Shown piece by piece: positions 23,601 through 38,600 of a stretch of 64,000 nt of DNA. This DNA comes from Phoronis australis (Eukaryota; Phoronida; Phoronidae). Made by a program: the position numbers and the translations under genes. The notes under the pieces were generated by a model that saw nothing but the letters and a program-made list of their open reading frames with translations, searched no databases and was not told the DNA's origin. The DNA is taken from NCBI GenBank assembly GCA_002633005.1, contig NMRA01000769.1:1-64000 (forward strand). Direction: 5' to 3'. The stretch's first letter is position 1; each line of letters opens with the position of its first letter.

Positions 23601-26600
23601 GAACGTTGGAAAATTGCACAATTAAGGTTATGGTCTCCTGAAAACAGCTGGTCAATTTATCGTCAATAAATCATATTAAATTGTGGAAATAGACAATCTT
23701 GAGTACCGTACTCGTCCGGGTTACCGCCCAGGCGCTTAAATTAGGAATCTAACAAACAGGGGTGGGCGGTAAGCCTAGCGTGGGCGGTAAATTTTGATAT
23801 CTCCACTTTTACCCTTCCGTTTATAATAAATTTTATATTTCAGAAACTCATAACATTGGTGACATTGACAAACAGATCTCAAAAAACCCTCTTGATGCGT
23901 CTCATGCTGTGTATCGCCAGACACCAGACCTAAAAGTGACTAAGACAGCAGGTATGCATAGTGTGTAAAACTCATTTTTTCAAATACTGGAAAAACATTG
24001 TAAATAACAATAGGGATTAATTTTATTTCAATAAAAAGAACAAAGACAAGGCGATATACTTGTCTGCAACATGTTACCATGGATACTTTACGATTAAGTT
24101 TTAAATGACTATTTCTTTATACTAACCCAGGTTCAACAAAAACAAACAATCTGGCTATCTAGAAATCACAATTTTCGTGGAAAGATCCATAAATTAAAAA
24201 AGAGTGTGAATATATCTCAGCTTACTGTAGTTGCGTGCGGTGTCCTCAGCCACATCTAAACAAACCCACTCTTGTCAGCATTTATCGTCATCTGCTTTAA
24301 GGAAAAATTTCTGAAATTGGAATTACACTGGTTGCAAAAAATTGTAGAAACTTCTGATGTAACTAGTTATGGTTTGGTGCGTATCACGCGTGTCTGCTGT
24401 TTCTTTCACTTTGTAAGTTCAATACTTATCACATAGTTTTGATGTTTTGTGGTGGAAATGATTAGGCGTACACTGAACATGTACATAGGAGTAGTGTCAA
24501 TCTAATGTTCACTTTGTTTATGAGAGCCTCAGTCGATGGAAATGCGAGTCTTGGCTCGAAGTTAATAAGCTCAACATAATTGTCTTCGCAGTAAGCAGAT
24601 GGATTTAACAGTGACGCATCGACGCGTTGCTACAGATTCTGGGGTCACTGCTGTCGCATTATACCACTTGGTGGCACCCAACAAAGTCTTCTAGAAATGA
24701 TTCCAATGCAGATTTGTCCATCTTTTACGGTTTACAAACGTGATTCCGGCTTTTTAAAAAAAACAACACAATCATAATTTTGTTCACAAAGCCACGGTTT
24801 GCATGCAATTACTTTGAAAGATAGTGCGTGCAAACAGCGAAACTACTCCACAATTACACTAATCAGATGAAAGGAGGATGTCGGCTAGCAAAATATTTCA
24901 CAAATCCCATATTTCCTTAATTTACCGCAAAGTTTCCCGCGTGCAAACAGTGAATGTTTAGGAAAAGGAAGTCAGATCAAAACGTGGGTTGAAGTGTGAT
25001 TGGCTAACATTCATATTCTCAGAACAAGCAAATGCTAGTCGTGGCCGTCACGTGCAAATTAAGATGTCCAGCCAACCCTGCATGTGCAAATTATTGAAGT
25101 TGGCGCAAGTTCGAATTCAACTGTGAGTAAGGACCAGCAAGCTGCCTAAAACCGGGACTTTTTTTTCAAATTAAACCGCAGTCCCTGAAGATGAGACTGA
25201 TACCAGCCTTAAAATTTAAATAGGGTAACGACGACATACAGTAATAAAGGGCTGCCTGTTTGAAGCATATTGGGTCTAGGGAGAGAAGTTGTTGCCAATT
25301 TATTATTTTTCAGTTTTAGTTTGTTTCAGATTGCCCAAAATTCCTCAGAAATGTTTTTTTCCAGGAATTATGTCAACTTATGTGTTGTATCATGACTAAC
25401 ATTTTCGTGCAGTTAGTCCTGCAAAAATTGTTCTTGGTAAAGGATTTGTGTAAGGCTATGCAGATGGATTATGCAATGCAGTTTTCTTATGAGTAGGGCA
25501 CTAACGAAAGATTTCATTGTGGGTATAATTAAAATGTTTTTGAATTTTCAAGTGTTATCGTTAAAAAAGTGGCATTTTATATGTTTCTAAGACCACGTGT
25601 AGGCACCAAAGATAACGTCTTACGTGATTTTGGCAGCTACCCCAATTGTGTTCGCTCTTGTTACTGCAAGTTCAGCTGGTAGGGTCATTTTTGTGCAGGC
25701 CCGCCCCTAAATGTAGCCGTCAGTTTGTCCAACGGTAAATCTGGCACTTGAGTGAATGCTCGTATCAGTAAACTTTTACTGAGGCCTTACGTCATAACGA
25801 ACATTAATCATTGAACTAGCTGAAATATAACGACAAGCGTCGATACTAAAACATATTGAAATATTCAACACCTTTCAGGCGATGCGCACTTTGTCAAGGG
25901 AATAACAAAGACTACTTATCGGAAACATATAGATGGATGTAAACAAAATCGCACAGTGGACCAAATAGTGGTATATAATATGACAGCATGAACAAACCCG
26001 GCCATATTTTCACTATTTTACATTTTATCCGTCGGAAACTGCACGGCATTGCAGAATCTAATTGATTTAATTATTATCATTAATAATCCAGGGACCACCG
26101 CGGCCGATGAGTCCACGATCAAGTGCCCATTTTTTCATTGTGGTTACGCATGACGTGGTGATGCATGATGTGTAAGAAGAAAGTATTTTGTTTAGTGATG
26201 ATATAGTATTAAATAAAAAGTTTTGCAGGAAATTAAAAGCCTCAAAATAGCTCCACTTCATGCGGAATTGTATAATTGATGAATCGAGTTCTCTTTCGGC
26301 AAAGAGATTATGCCAAATATGGAAAAAGTACATGTTTGTCAGCAACAACATGACACGTGCGAAAATATCCCACAAAATGTCGCAGGTAGAACAGGCTTTA
26401 CTTCTACTTCAGATGTTGACAAGGCCAGAACTTGACTGTTACAACTGCAAAAAGAGAATGGTTCTTTTGAAAGATAAATTTGTTGAGTATTATACATGAA
26501 GGAGTCTGGTACACTTTTGACCTGGAAATGTTTATTTCTGCAACTCACCTATTCTTAGTGCACGGCAGAAGATGCTACCAACCACTGGCATTGGTGACAA

Positions 26601-29600
26601 CAGTAACCCACGTGGATTTGAAATTAAATTAAGAGTGAAAAACACCAGCAAAACCAGTGAACAAACTTGAAGTACAAGCTAGAAATTGGGTCACTCTATC
26701 TTGCCGCAATGGAGTTGGGACTCTTTTTTTACGAGTGGGTATACATGTACATGTTTATGTATGCGGTCACTCATTTATTCTGTTCAGAAATTTTTATCTA
26801 TGTCTGGGTCCGAAAAAGGTGAGATTTTTTTACCAAAAACTCTTCTTATCTTTCGTTCGGTGATGGTTCTTGCAACGGCCTCTCGTGGTATTGGCCTCTT
26901 CCATATTATTGCTGGTCACTTGTTCCAGTAAATACTGCCTATACATGCAAAACGTGTTCGGTCCCCTTCCTTGCTTACAACAAACATTTTTCCTCCATGT
27001 GAGACTTAATTGTTTCTCTGTAATAGTTTTACCATGTTCCTAATTCTTGCACAACCAATAACTGCGCAATGTAAAGTCCTAAACATCTTCTACTGGGTCA
27101 AACTGCCTACGTTACGAAAAAACCCAGAACCATTAAAATCTGGACAACTTTGCACATACGGTCTTTTTGATTCTCACAAGTGATGGACATCAGACCTTGA
27201 CTGGACAAAGTAAAAGGGGCTGGTACAAAATATGGTACTATATTCCACCTTTCCTCCTTCAGGTCTCTAGGTAATCCATCGTTATAACCCGTTTTGATAA
27301 CTGGGATTTTCCACCGACTAAAATCAACGACAGCACCTCAGCCTGATTTCAAACAGCATACCACTACTCCATTTTTGATCGAGGTTCAGATTGTTCTTCA
27401 AGAATTTTGAATGTACACACAGTCTTAAGGACATTCCGAGACTTTGTTTCTGTGAAGACTTCCAGTCACTTGCTGGTTTCTTTGACTGGACAGTAAACGG
27501 AGATTAGAGAACACAGCTTCCCGCATGTTCGAACAGTATCTCGATATCTTTTGCCAGAGTTCCTGAAGTTTTTGGTCAACTTTATTTTTTGATTAGAGCA
27601 AAGTAAAGCACGTTATGACATTATTTGAAATTTTGTTTCATAGCGGAGTGATTAATTGATTAATGGGCATTGTCTAAAAAGTCTTACGTAATAAAAATAG
27701 TCGCAGGCCTGGTGGTCCCATTACACTGATAACCTGGAATGATTATATGCTTCAATATTATAAGTTTAAAGTCGTACAAATTATTCCAATGCATTTTAAT
27801 GAGTAAGAATTGTTTTGCAGTTTATTAAGTGCTCAGCGATCGCAATTTCTTCAAGTTATCTTATTATAAATAACTCTTTTTCAGAAGTTTTATCAACAGA
27901 TGAGTTGGACATCAAGATTGTTAGGGTCGAGCAACCTTTATTAATGCATGCTGTCCGTGAAGAGTTTGAAGATGGAATAGTTTATTTGCATCACCAAAGA
28001 GTGTGTGTGGAAACAAGTGAACGCAAGTTTACATATCCTGTGGAAATGAGGGTGGACGTCAGCGACATTTTAAAACAACTGAGTAATGACAAAGATCCGT
28101 CTAAATTCTTCATATTTAGATTATTCAATGGCGAAGTAACAGACATCACTCTTGAGAGCAAGGCTCAGATGCAAAGCCAGGAATTGGTTTACTACTGTCT
28201 TCAGTTTTCCGAACATGTGATAGGATGGACCAAATATTTTGGCAGAGTTTTTTCTTTTATACGAGACTACTTGAGAGGGACATTTAGGGCTAAATTGTGT
28301 CCATCTGCGAAACAGAAGAAATTCGGTGTATCCCTGAGTTTGCTGTGTCATGTAGATGGATCAAACTGCCCCGAGCATCAGTGTGAGCGGGAATACCCGA
28401 GTGAAGTGCACTGCCAGCAGAAAATAATGTTTTTGGCCCGCATTATATGCAAAGATGGAGACATAGAGAAGGAATCGGTACTGATGAATGTTGACAGAAA
28501 AAAATGTGAACAGACAGGAATGGTCATCGATGCTTGGCAAAGAATTGAGGAAGACAAGCTTGGAGACGATGTTTTAATGGAGGTGTCCCAGCTGTCGAAC
28601 GGCAACAAGGTGGTCCTATATTCAAGGGAGGTCCAGGTAAGTGCAAAATGCATTGAATCACATGTTTATATTCATTACAATGTTTTACCTGTTTTTCATT
28701 ACTGTCGTCCGACTACAGGTCTGGCCCTGTATGACAATTCAGATTTTTTTAAATTTGGATCTCAATAGCGCTTTCGCACCCCTGCACGTATAATTAATAA
28801 AAGATTTGCCAACAAATTTCCGCAAAAAATGCTGAAAGGCTTCATCCCATCGTGTGTCTGGTTTGACCTATTCACTGTCCATCATACAGTCGGTTTATAT
28901 TAATTTTATCTGTTTTTGTGCTCACTCCATGTGGCAGAAGAGTTCCTTTTTGAAGACACGGACAACTTATTTTCAGTCTGGTAATCCTATCTTGATATTT
29001 ATCTAAATCTTTGATGGGAGTTTTGGAATTTTGAATATGCGATTGAGACGTTATTTTATTGGGAAGTGCAAGACTGGTTTTGATTTTCGGGAGCAACCCA
29101 TTGCTATAATGTCCCCAAGGGGCAAATTCCTTTCGATTCAGTTATCATTCTGCTCAACTCGTACGGTGAACAGCTAGATAACTGTATCCGATGCTTGCCA
29201 TCGTAAGCTGTGCTAAACATTTACTAACAGGACCGACGCCTAGATCAGGAAACATGTTAACACATTTTGTTTTCAATTGCTATAAACACTGGCTTTAAAT
29301 TGACACACAAAAGCGGTTTTGGATTCTGATATCGTCCAGTGAAATAAGCATATCAAATTACATTCAGTGAAGACCCAAAATACACACCGGATATCCGCAC
29401 ACCCAGTCAGGCACCGCCATATCTCGCATGATAGCAGTCCTCAGTAAGTAAAGAAATCAAAACTCAATGTCCCACTTCCCTTAAACGTTAAGTATTTGGA
29501 GTTTAAAGACGCAGTCTATTTTGCACTAATGGTAATTATCCCGTACAAAATTTAAAAAGGCGTCAACACCCATTTCCCTCTGTATTTTCAAAATAAATTC

Positions 29601-32600
29601 ACGGAATGTACCGAAAACGGCGTGCATGAAAAATTATGCCACGTGACATTATTGAGCGTATTCGACCGTAAGGGTCTTCAAGGGCAAACTTGAACTAGAA
29701 ACTCCTATGCATGAACTACAGTGTATAATGTAATCGAGCACAGTCTGACAACCAATTATCTTAAGTTCGCACAAAAGGAGCAGAGAAATTGCCAAAAATA
29801 GCTTCGAGTTCGTTTCGACTACAAAGATTAGAGACCGGGTCCCGATTGTTTTAGTTCTTGCACTTCGAATTCGTGTTCTTTTCCATTTTGGGATGTTTAA
29901 ATACTTCGCCCGGACTGTTTACGTGGGGAATCACTTCCTGTAGTGTGTGTACGTGCGCGTTATGTTACAAATTTGCTATAGTAAAATAAAATGGTTTATT
30001 AATTGAAAGGGGTAAAAATGCGAAAACGGCAGGTATTGTGCATTGAACTTGTATCAAAAATCGTAAATAAATAAATAACAGTAGTATTTATACCACTGTA
30101 AAGTGATTTGCAGTTGCACTCATAGGGTACAGTAGCTACACTCATTCATAAAACTGGGTCATTATAAAACTGGGTCATTGACCCGAGCGTATGGTCGACT
30201 GTTCATAGTGCTGCAGTTTCATTACTTGAAACTATTTTGGTTACCGACGCCCGAATAGATGTCAACACTTGTCAATGACACCTTAAGTTCGTGAAATCGC
30301 AAGCGAAATTGTGTTTTAAAATTTTGTGTGATAATATGAAAAGTGAAAGCAACGTCTTCCTCATCACGTATTATGTTTTCAACAAAGAATCTTGGATAGA
30401 ATTCTATTGCACAATATAATCTGGAATAATCTAATCTTGGTCTGTTGCAATAGGATAAGCAAGAGAATCCACATATATCTTGCTATTGTTTATCAAAACC
30501 TAGTTCAGATTACCATCTTAAATAGGTCCCTGAATCTTGGTAAAACGTTTTGAAATATATTGACATTCCTCTAGAGGCAAGAACATATACATTTTTAACT
30601 TTCAAAACAGTCAAATGTCTGGCCAGGGTAACTCTGCTAAAAGGTGTCGCCCCAGCCACGTTTACTCTTGAACTATGTCTCGACAAAATTTGTGTCTCTC
30701 TTATCTTCGATAAAAACTATGCGCCTTTAAAATTGTGTTGAAAATCAAGTCTAAGAAGTTCTTTCCACCAAAGCCTTTTTGGTGGCAATTTTGTCAAGTG
30801 TATAGTACAGGAACGCCGCAACCACGATAAAAATCAAGATTTTGCGAGGTTACCTCAGATATTGCCATGTATTTTTTTAATTCAAAAATTAGATCTTCAC
30901 TGGATTTAGCGAGGCCCTAGTGTACTGTGGGTACTAGCGTTACTGACTATTAACTTTCTTATCAAACCTAACTGTTTTCATGATTTTGACATGATCATCA
31001 AGGCCAGAAAACATGACAAACATGTTCTTGCAAACTTAGCGACTTTCAACAGGGATAGTTCTTCTCCGTTATGCAGCACATTCCGACTTTATCAAACGGT
31101 AATACCTGAAGGTTTACACGGGTGCCATTTCCCTATTGGTGGGTAGTGTCCAGTTTGCCAGATGTGTTTATTATATTCAAATTAAACATAACTTTGATAT
31201 TAAGGTTACCATGAAGTGTCCAATTGTTACTGCAATTTTGAGAATTTATTGCAAGGGAGCCGCTAAACCCACTTTAAATAAACTTGTATTTATGAAAAAC
31301 AACAGTCCATTTCATTTTCTACAAATTCTGATAATTTAGTAGGATGGTGGTGCAGGACAAGCCTATATTCATGTTAACAGCTAGAGATTGATCAAAACGA
31401 CAGTAGTATGGCACGTGTCAAACTGTGTCCATTCTCCTCTTTACACGTCAAAACAACATTTTCTTCAACTTAATGTAAATACTGTGGTCAAATTTGAATA
31501 ATGTAGGATACAGAATTCACAAACTAGGGATTGGAAGTGTTTCCTTTAAATGTTATGTAAAAAATATTACAGTACCACACGAACGATGTATTCTGTTAGC
31601 AAAGCAGAGTTCTGGGCAAAGTGACTTGTATAGAAAACTGGTTTAATCCAAACCTGAATGCTAGCTGGGTTCTATATTTCCAGATTCTAAAACACACGAT
31701 TCCTGAATCACCTTCAACATCTGCTTGTCCTCCGTCAGAACAACGTAAGTACATTTCAACTCAATTCTTTTGATACCAACACGTTTGCTGTAGACAAGTC
31801 GTGATGGTAGAAACTGACATACTTTAACTACACAATTGTTTGTACATCTTGTTTCAGAATCTTTGCCTACAGCGCCACCACTTGGACCGGATGTGGAAGC
31901 GAGTCAAGTCGAACATCTTCACCAGGCTGGCAAGGACGTTCTCACCGTATATTGTCACAGAATGCTGGCTGATGCATGTGCCTCTATAGCATTGATTTCA
32001 GGTTCAAACAAAAGTGGCACTGGTTTTCGTGTTGGCTCACAATATTTGATGACCAACTGGCACGTGGTGGAGGACTTTGTATTCCTGGGTTAGTACAATT
32101 TCTATTGATACTGTATGTCTGTGCCATGTCTGTCTAGTGGTCTCAAAAACTGCATATACATAACGAGCGGTGTTCCGTTTTAGTTTACAATTAGAATCTT
32201 GCCGGATTAAAGTATCTTCCGGACCTATTGTTATTCCAAAGCTCTGGATCAACAGCTACCAGTTGACTTGTATTATGCGAGCAGTTTCTCTTCGGCTTCC
32301 TGACGGAGCAATAATCCTGCCTTTTCACAGGGCGACACTATGTTGACTTCAAGAGTAACGCATCAACCGTTTTAGTCTAACTTGTAGACATACGTAAACC
32401 TTCATCTTATTCTCTCACGATTGGTAGTGCTGGCTGTAGCAGAGTAGGTACATGTATCACGAACACAGCTGGTCCACCTCAAAAACCATGGGCCAAACTG
32501 CTCACCTGTCCTCCGCAAACAGCGCACTCGGCAAAATCCTGCCAATCCGCGGATTGCATTCACGAAGAATTGAGTATAAAAACACATAAGTCAAACCTAA

Positions 32601-35600
32601 AGCAATACAGAATGTCCCATAACTAAATATAAAAAAAAACAAATGCACAGATGGCACCAAGTGCCAGGTACCAAATTGTGACAACACTCTTATAACATGG
32701 CATTTATCTATTCTTTACAGTGCCCCGTGCTTTGGCAGGGGTATAGCTTGAGTTAGAGAATGAAATCTAAAAGAATTCAAATGTGCCGAACCACTATAAT
32801 CACTTGGGCCTACCACGACGCATGCTACGTATAGTTGCACGTGTTACTCCACGTGATATACTTGTGAACACTTTCACTTGGGCCAACGTCCTCAATCTGG
32901 TTGTAAAAGATACCCCAATCACACACACTGAAAGTTGACCAGCAATTTACTTTTGTTAGTGAGAATCTGAACAGTGAGTTGGGTAATTGTTCTTTCGACC
33001 AGCAATACTATAATTGGAAAAAATGAATTGCCAAGTGTCACAAAAATAAGAGCAGCTACAGACCATGTTTTTGTGTCCCAAACAATTTTACGACTCCGGG
33101 AGTTTCGCTTTCAAATCTGTACCTTTGCCTCATTTTGATGTGTCAAACCTATATTGCTTGCAATAATTCACGTAGCCAAAACCAGTTGCAACATATCACA
33201 CTTTTGCGCCTAAGGTTAGATACAACGCTCGGGCTGTAGCCTTATATTACTGAGCTTGATAGGGTGCAACGATGACTTTGTTCCTGACCTCAGAGTTTAA
33301 AATGAGTATTGAATACGATGATGGTACTTTTATTTTTAGCACTTACATGTATGATTGAATGTACAAATCTTGATGCAAATAGCATTAAGATCTCTAGCGT
33401 CTGGGGTCCGCTGCTGCATGACCGAAACTAGTAGCATCGTATCTTATAGGCCTACATGTATGAGGCTGACGCCAAAAGATGAGTTGAACAGTTTGGGGGG
33501 TTCAAAATAATCTGTGTCATCCACCGGTTATCATTTACAATATTGATTTCCATTTTGGCGTCGCACTTTAACAATTGCTTGATGGATCATGATGACGACA
33601 AATGTGTTTTTGATCTGGTGACCGTGGAGGACGTTGATTGGTGGATTAGTGGAGACAGGGGGTGATGTTGTTTGGTGGATAAGTGGAGACTGTAAATGAC
33701 GTAGATTCGTGGATGTGTAGGGACCGAAATTTCCGATATAATCACATCCTTTGTCAACAGAAACAGAATTAGAGTAAAGAAAGCCACGACATGACAAATT
33801 AAATCTGATATTTGACGTAATGAAAATGACACGCGATTTCGGAAAAAGAAAGGGATATAATTTAAGAAATCTATGTTCAATTCATTTGGTTCAAGTGTGT
33901 TAAGATTATGGATCTAAAATTGTTCTCTTTTGTGTCTCTGAGGGGTATTGGGGTATTGCAGTTTTTCTATAATTTGTACAAAAAGATGTTGTATATTACT
34001 GTTTTCCGAATTGAAATGGTTAGGCCTAACTATAGTATCAGAAATGCTCTAATGCATTGTGCCGAACATTTGATTGCAAAATTGAGTTCGCCCTTCAGAG
34101 GATCTGGATCACCCCATTCAGTATCAGACTTATTGTCTACATTGCTTTCTAAATAATTGAGGGTAATTAGAAATAGTCTTAAATTGTAATGAAAGACCTA
34201 TGGATTTCTGCTTGGCACTACTCTTCAATTCGCCTATGTCAAGTAAGATAATTACGTGTCATAACACCTTCCAGTTCGTGTGAGAAAAACTTGGCCTTAC
34301 ATTCCTTACTTCAATTATTACATGTCCATCATACACTGTAGGTCTAGGTGTTACTGGTAACATCAGATCTGACCAGGCGGCGAAATCGGGCAAAAAGTCC
34401 ATCGCGTTTTGGTGTTACTCTTTTATTCGTGACCTTTTTTCTTCTAAGATGGAACAAACCACTTACAAAAATTAAATATATAACACAACGTGACTAATTG
34501 CTCATCTTGCCAAGTCCGTGGATGCGACTGATCTCTTCCTTACCCCTTTCAATTCCTTGTTACTTGCCAACGACAGCGGTAACCGTGTCACCGATGTTCC
34601 CCTTGCCTTCGTTCATCCCCATAGATCGCTGTATTTTTTCGAGAATACCTTTCTATACTATCTCTACTGTCACTCAGCTCGGTAACCTGTCTTTAAGATT
34701 GGCTGATTTCTTTGTCTTTTTCAATTACCTCAGTCTGTTAATACAACTGTTGTCACGAAGCGTTTGAATTACATCAGACGATTTGTGGGTCATTTGTAAC
34801 ACAATTACATCCGGGTTTTCACTGTCCACACATTAACATGAGGTCCGCACAGATACCTAGAGGACTGAGGTCCATTTTTTCAGATGATTTTTGTTCGCAG
34901 TTTCGTTGCTCATTTTTATGCTGTCCAACTTACTTTCATTTCTTTTGCGAATGCTTCCGTAATCCACAGCTGATGTGTACATTTTGAATTAAAAATTAAG
35001 TTTTAGATGTAAGAACAGACTCACCTGTAACTGTGAACACTAGTACGTCTAGTTTGTTAGGAAAACTGCTTTAGTAACCAGCGACGACCATCTTGATTTT
35101 CCATACCACATTCTCATTCATGTATACCTAAGCATATGTTAATGTTTTACCAGATGAAACTGAAACACAAACACCAGCTGCATGTTCAAGTACAGGGGGT
35201 GACATTCCTGAAGACATAACAGGTACATCTTTATTGTTATTTTGTATTGAAACTTTGATGTAACAAAGTTGAAATGATCAATTGGGTGGACTTCGAAACG
35301 AGATGTCTGGTACCTCAAAAACAGATAGCCGCACCCAGAAAAACAGGATAGCGTGATCAAAACGGGTAGGCCGGTGTTCAAACACGATGGCCGAATAGGA
35401 AGTCTGGGCGTCTTGTTTGGTCACTGGCTAACTGGTTATAGCACCAACCAACGTGTTTTGGGTACAGCCAACTAGATTTTTGGGAGAGGCTGTCACGTTT
35501 AGAAGTTAGCAAAGACATTTTATCTGCGCCCCATTTGTTTGGTAACGCAGCCGACTGGTTTTGAATTTCTGGCAAAAGATTTTGAAGTCCGGCCATTTGG

Positions 35601-38600
35601 TTTTGTAACGCAGCAGACTGGTTTTGAATTGATGGCACGAGATTTTGAAGTCCGGGCTAATGGTTTTGTAATGCAGCCGACTGGTTTTGAATTTATGGCA
35701 AGCGATTTTGAAGTCCGGGCAAGTGGTTTTAAAGTCTGATCAAAATTTTCTCCACGTAAGCTAAGCTGTTGTCATCCTGAGCAAGTAAGTAAAATAAGAA
35801 GAGATACATGAAAGCGCTCTTATGATCGACAACTGGCCAAATCTACTGGAAACAAAATAAAAAACCTCGTTCTTTTTTTTAGAGTATACTCTTCTAGACT
35901 ATCTGTATAGTGTGACTCCGTCAGCTTGGTAACATGTTTCTACGAATCGCTGGTTACTTTGTCCTTCTTTGACTTTGTCTCGCGAAATCATCTGATATCC
36001 TCCCAATACATGCACGTTTTAACAGCTCGTCACGAAGCGATTGAACCACTGTACATCAGACGACCTGTGAGTCTGGGTTTTCACTGTCCACACATGTTAA
36101 TTAGCATGAGTTTGGGCAGAAGTACATGTACCTAGAGTATCGAGGTACAATTTCTTTGGTTGAGTTTTGTTTGATGTTTCGTTGATTGATCTGCTGTTTT
36201 TACTATCGTTTATTTTTCGATGGTTTTCATAATCCGAATAGTATGTGTATCTTTTTTGATTAAAGAAATTACGTTGTAAGAAAAGGTTCATATGTCCGTC
36301 TGAGCGCCACTAAGTTTAGTTTATTGAGAAAACTGCGTAAGTAACGGGAAACAATCTTGTCTTAGTTTGATTTTCCATGCCGCATTCTCATTCATGTATA
36401 CTTAAGCATTTGTTAATGTTTTACCAGATGAAACTGAAACACAAACACCAGCTGCGGGTTCAAGTACAGCGGATGTGATCCCTGACGACATAATTGGTAC
36501 GTATTTCTTGTTATTGTGTATTAAATCTTTGATATAACAAAGTTTGAATGAACAATTGGTTGGACTTCAAAACAAGATGTCTGGTACCTCAAAAACCGAT
36601 AGTCGCACCCAGAAAAACAGGATCGCGGGATCAAAAACAGGTAGGCCGGTGTTCAAACACGATGACCGAATAGGAAGTCTGGGCGTATTGTTTGGTCACT
36701 GGCCATCTGGTTATAACCCTGACCAACGTGTTTTGGGCACAGCCAACTGGATTTTTGGGAGAGGCCGTCACGTTTAGAAGTTAGGAAAGACATTTTATCT
36801 CCTGCCATTTTGTTTTGCAACGCAACCGACTGGTTTTGAATTTCTAGCAAGAAATTTTGAAGTCCGGCCATTTGATTTTGTAACGCAGCCGACTGGTTTG
36901 AATTGATGGCAAGAGATTTTGAAGCAAGTGGTTTTGTAATGCAGCCACTGGTTTTGAATTTCTGGCAAGCGATTTTGAAGTCCTGGCAAATGGTTTTGTA
37001 ATGCAGCCACTGGTATTGAAATACAATTTCTTCAGTTGAGTTTTGTTTGATGTTTCGTTTATTGATCTGCAGTTTTACTATCATTTATTTTTCGATGGTT
37101 TTCATAATCCGAATAGTATGTGTACCTTATTTGATTTAAGAAATTACGTTGTAAGAAAAGGTTCGTATGTCCGTCTGAGCGCCACAAAGTCTAGTTTATT
37201 GGGAAAACTGCGTTAGTAACGAGAAAAAATCTTGTCTTACTTTGATTTTCCATACCGCATTCTCATTCATGTATACTTAAGCATTTCCTAATGTTTTACC
37301 AGATGAAACTGAAACACAAACACCAGCTGCGGGTTCAAGTACAGCAGATGTCATCCCTGACGAAATAATGGGTACGTATTTATTGTTATTGTGTATTCAA
37401 ACTTTAATATAAATGTAACGAAGTCGGAATCAACATTTGGTCGGACGCAATGTCCGGTAGCTCAATACCAGATGGCCGCACCCAAAAAAAAAGTTTGACC
37501 GAATTAAGACGAACTGGATGTCCGCAGTCTTGTTTGATCACGGGTTAAATGAATACAGCACCAAACATCGTTTTTTGGGCAGGGCCAACCAAATTTTTTC
37601 GGAGAAGCCATCGCCTTTTGAAACCAGGGCAACACGATTGATCTCCGGCCGTTTGGATTTGTAGTCCTGCCTAGTGATTTTAAGTCCGGGCAAGTGGCTC
37701 TGAAGTTCTATTAAATGTTAATTCTTCCTCTCAATTAACAGTCTAAAATAAGCTAAGCTGTTCTCATGCTGTGCACGACAATGAAATCAAAAGACAAATA
37801 CGAAGGCGCTCTAGTAGATCGACATTTGGCGAAATCTATTGGAAAACAAAATATAATTCCTATGGATCGTTTGGTTATTGTTTTTAGATTACTCTTCTAG
37901 ACTATGTGTACAGTGTAACTCAGCTTGGTATTAGGTTTCTACGAATCGCTGGTTACTTTGTCATTCTTAAACGGCTTTAACAGCTGAACACAATGCCTTT
38001 GAATTGCATCAGGCAAGTTGTGAGTCTGAGTTTTCACTGTCCTCACATGCTAGTTAACATGAGAAGGGCAGCAGTACCTACATGTATGCTGTTTATACAA
38101 TCGTTCATTTTCACTGGTTTATATTGTGTATATGTTTTTGAATTAAGAAATTACGTTATCAATGTAAGAAAAGCTTCATAGGTCTGTCTGAGAGCTGCAA
38201 AGTCTAGTTTATTTGGAAAACTGCTTTAGTAACCGGAGAAGACCTTCTCTTAGTTTGATTTTCTACACCACATTCTAATTCAGGTATATTTATACATTTG
38301 TTATGTTTTACCAGATGAAACTGGAACACAAACTCCCGCTGCAGGTTCAAGTACCGTGGATATCATTCCTGGAAACATATTGGGTAGGTATTTATTGTTA
38401 TTGTATATTCAAACTTTAATATAACAAAGTTGGAATCAACTATTAGTCAGAATTCAAAACGCGATGCCCGGTATCTCCAACCCAGATAGCCGCGCACAAG
38501 AACAGATTGGTCGAATTTAAAAAAGGATTAGCCGGTCATCAAACACGATGGCCGATCTTGAAGTGGTGTTTGATCACCGGCCAACTGGTTATAACACCGG

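Noticed and set aside
35378-37084. Minus-strand QNQ-rich peptide repeats and plus-strand FEVR-type repeats
   Set aside because: These are translations of the 21-22 bp intronic minisatellite, which overlaps introns of a well-supported plus-strand gene.
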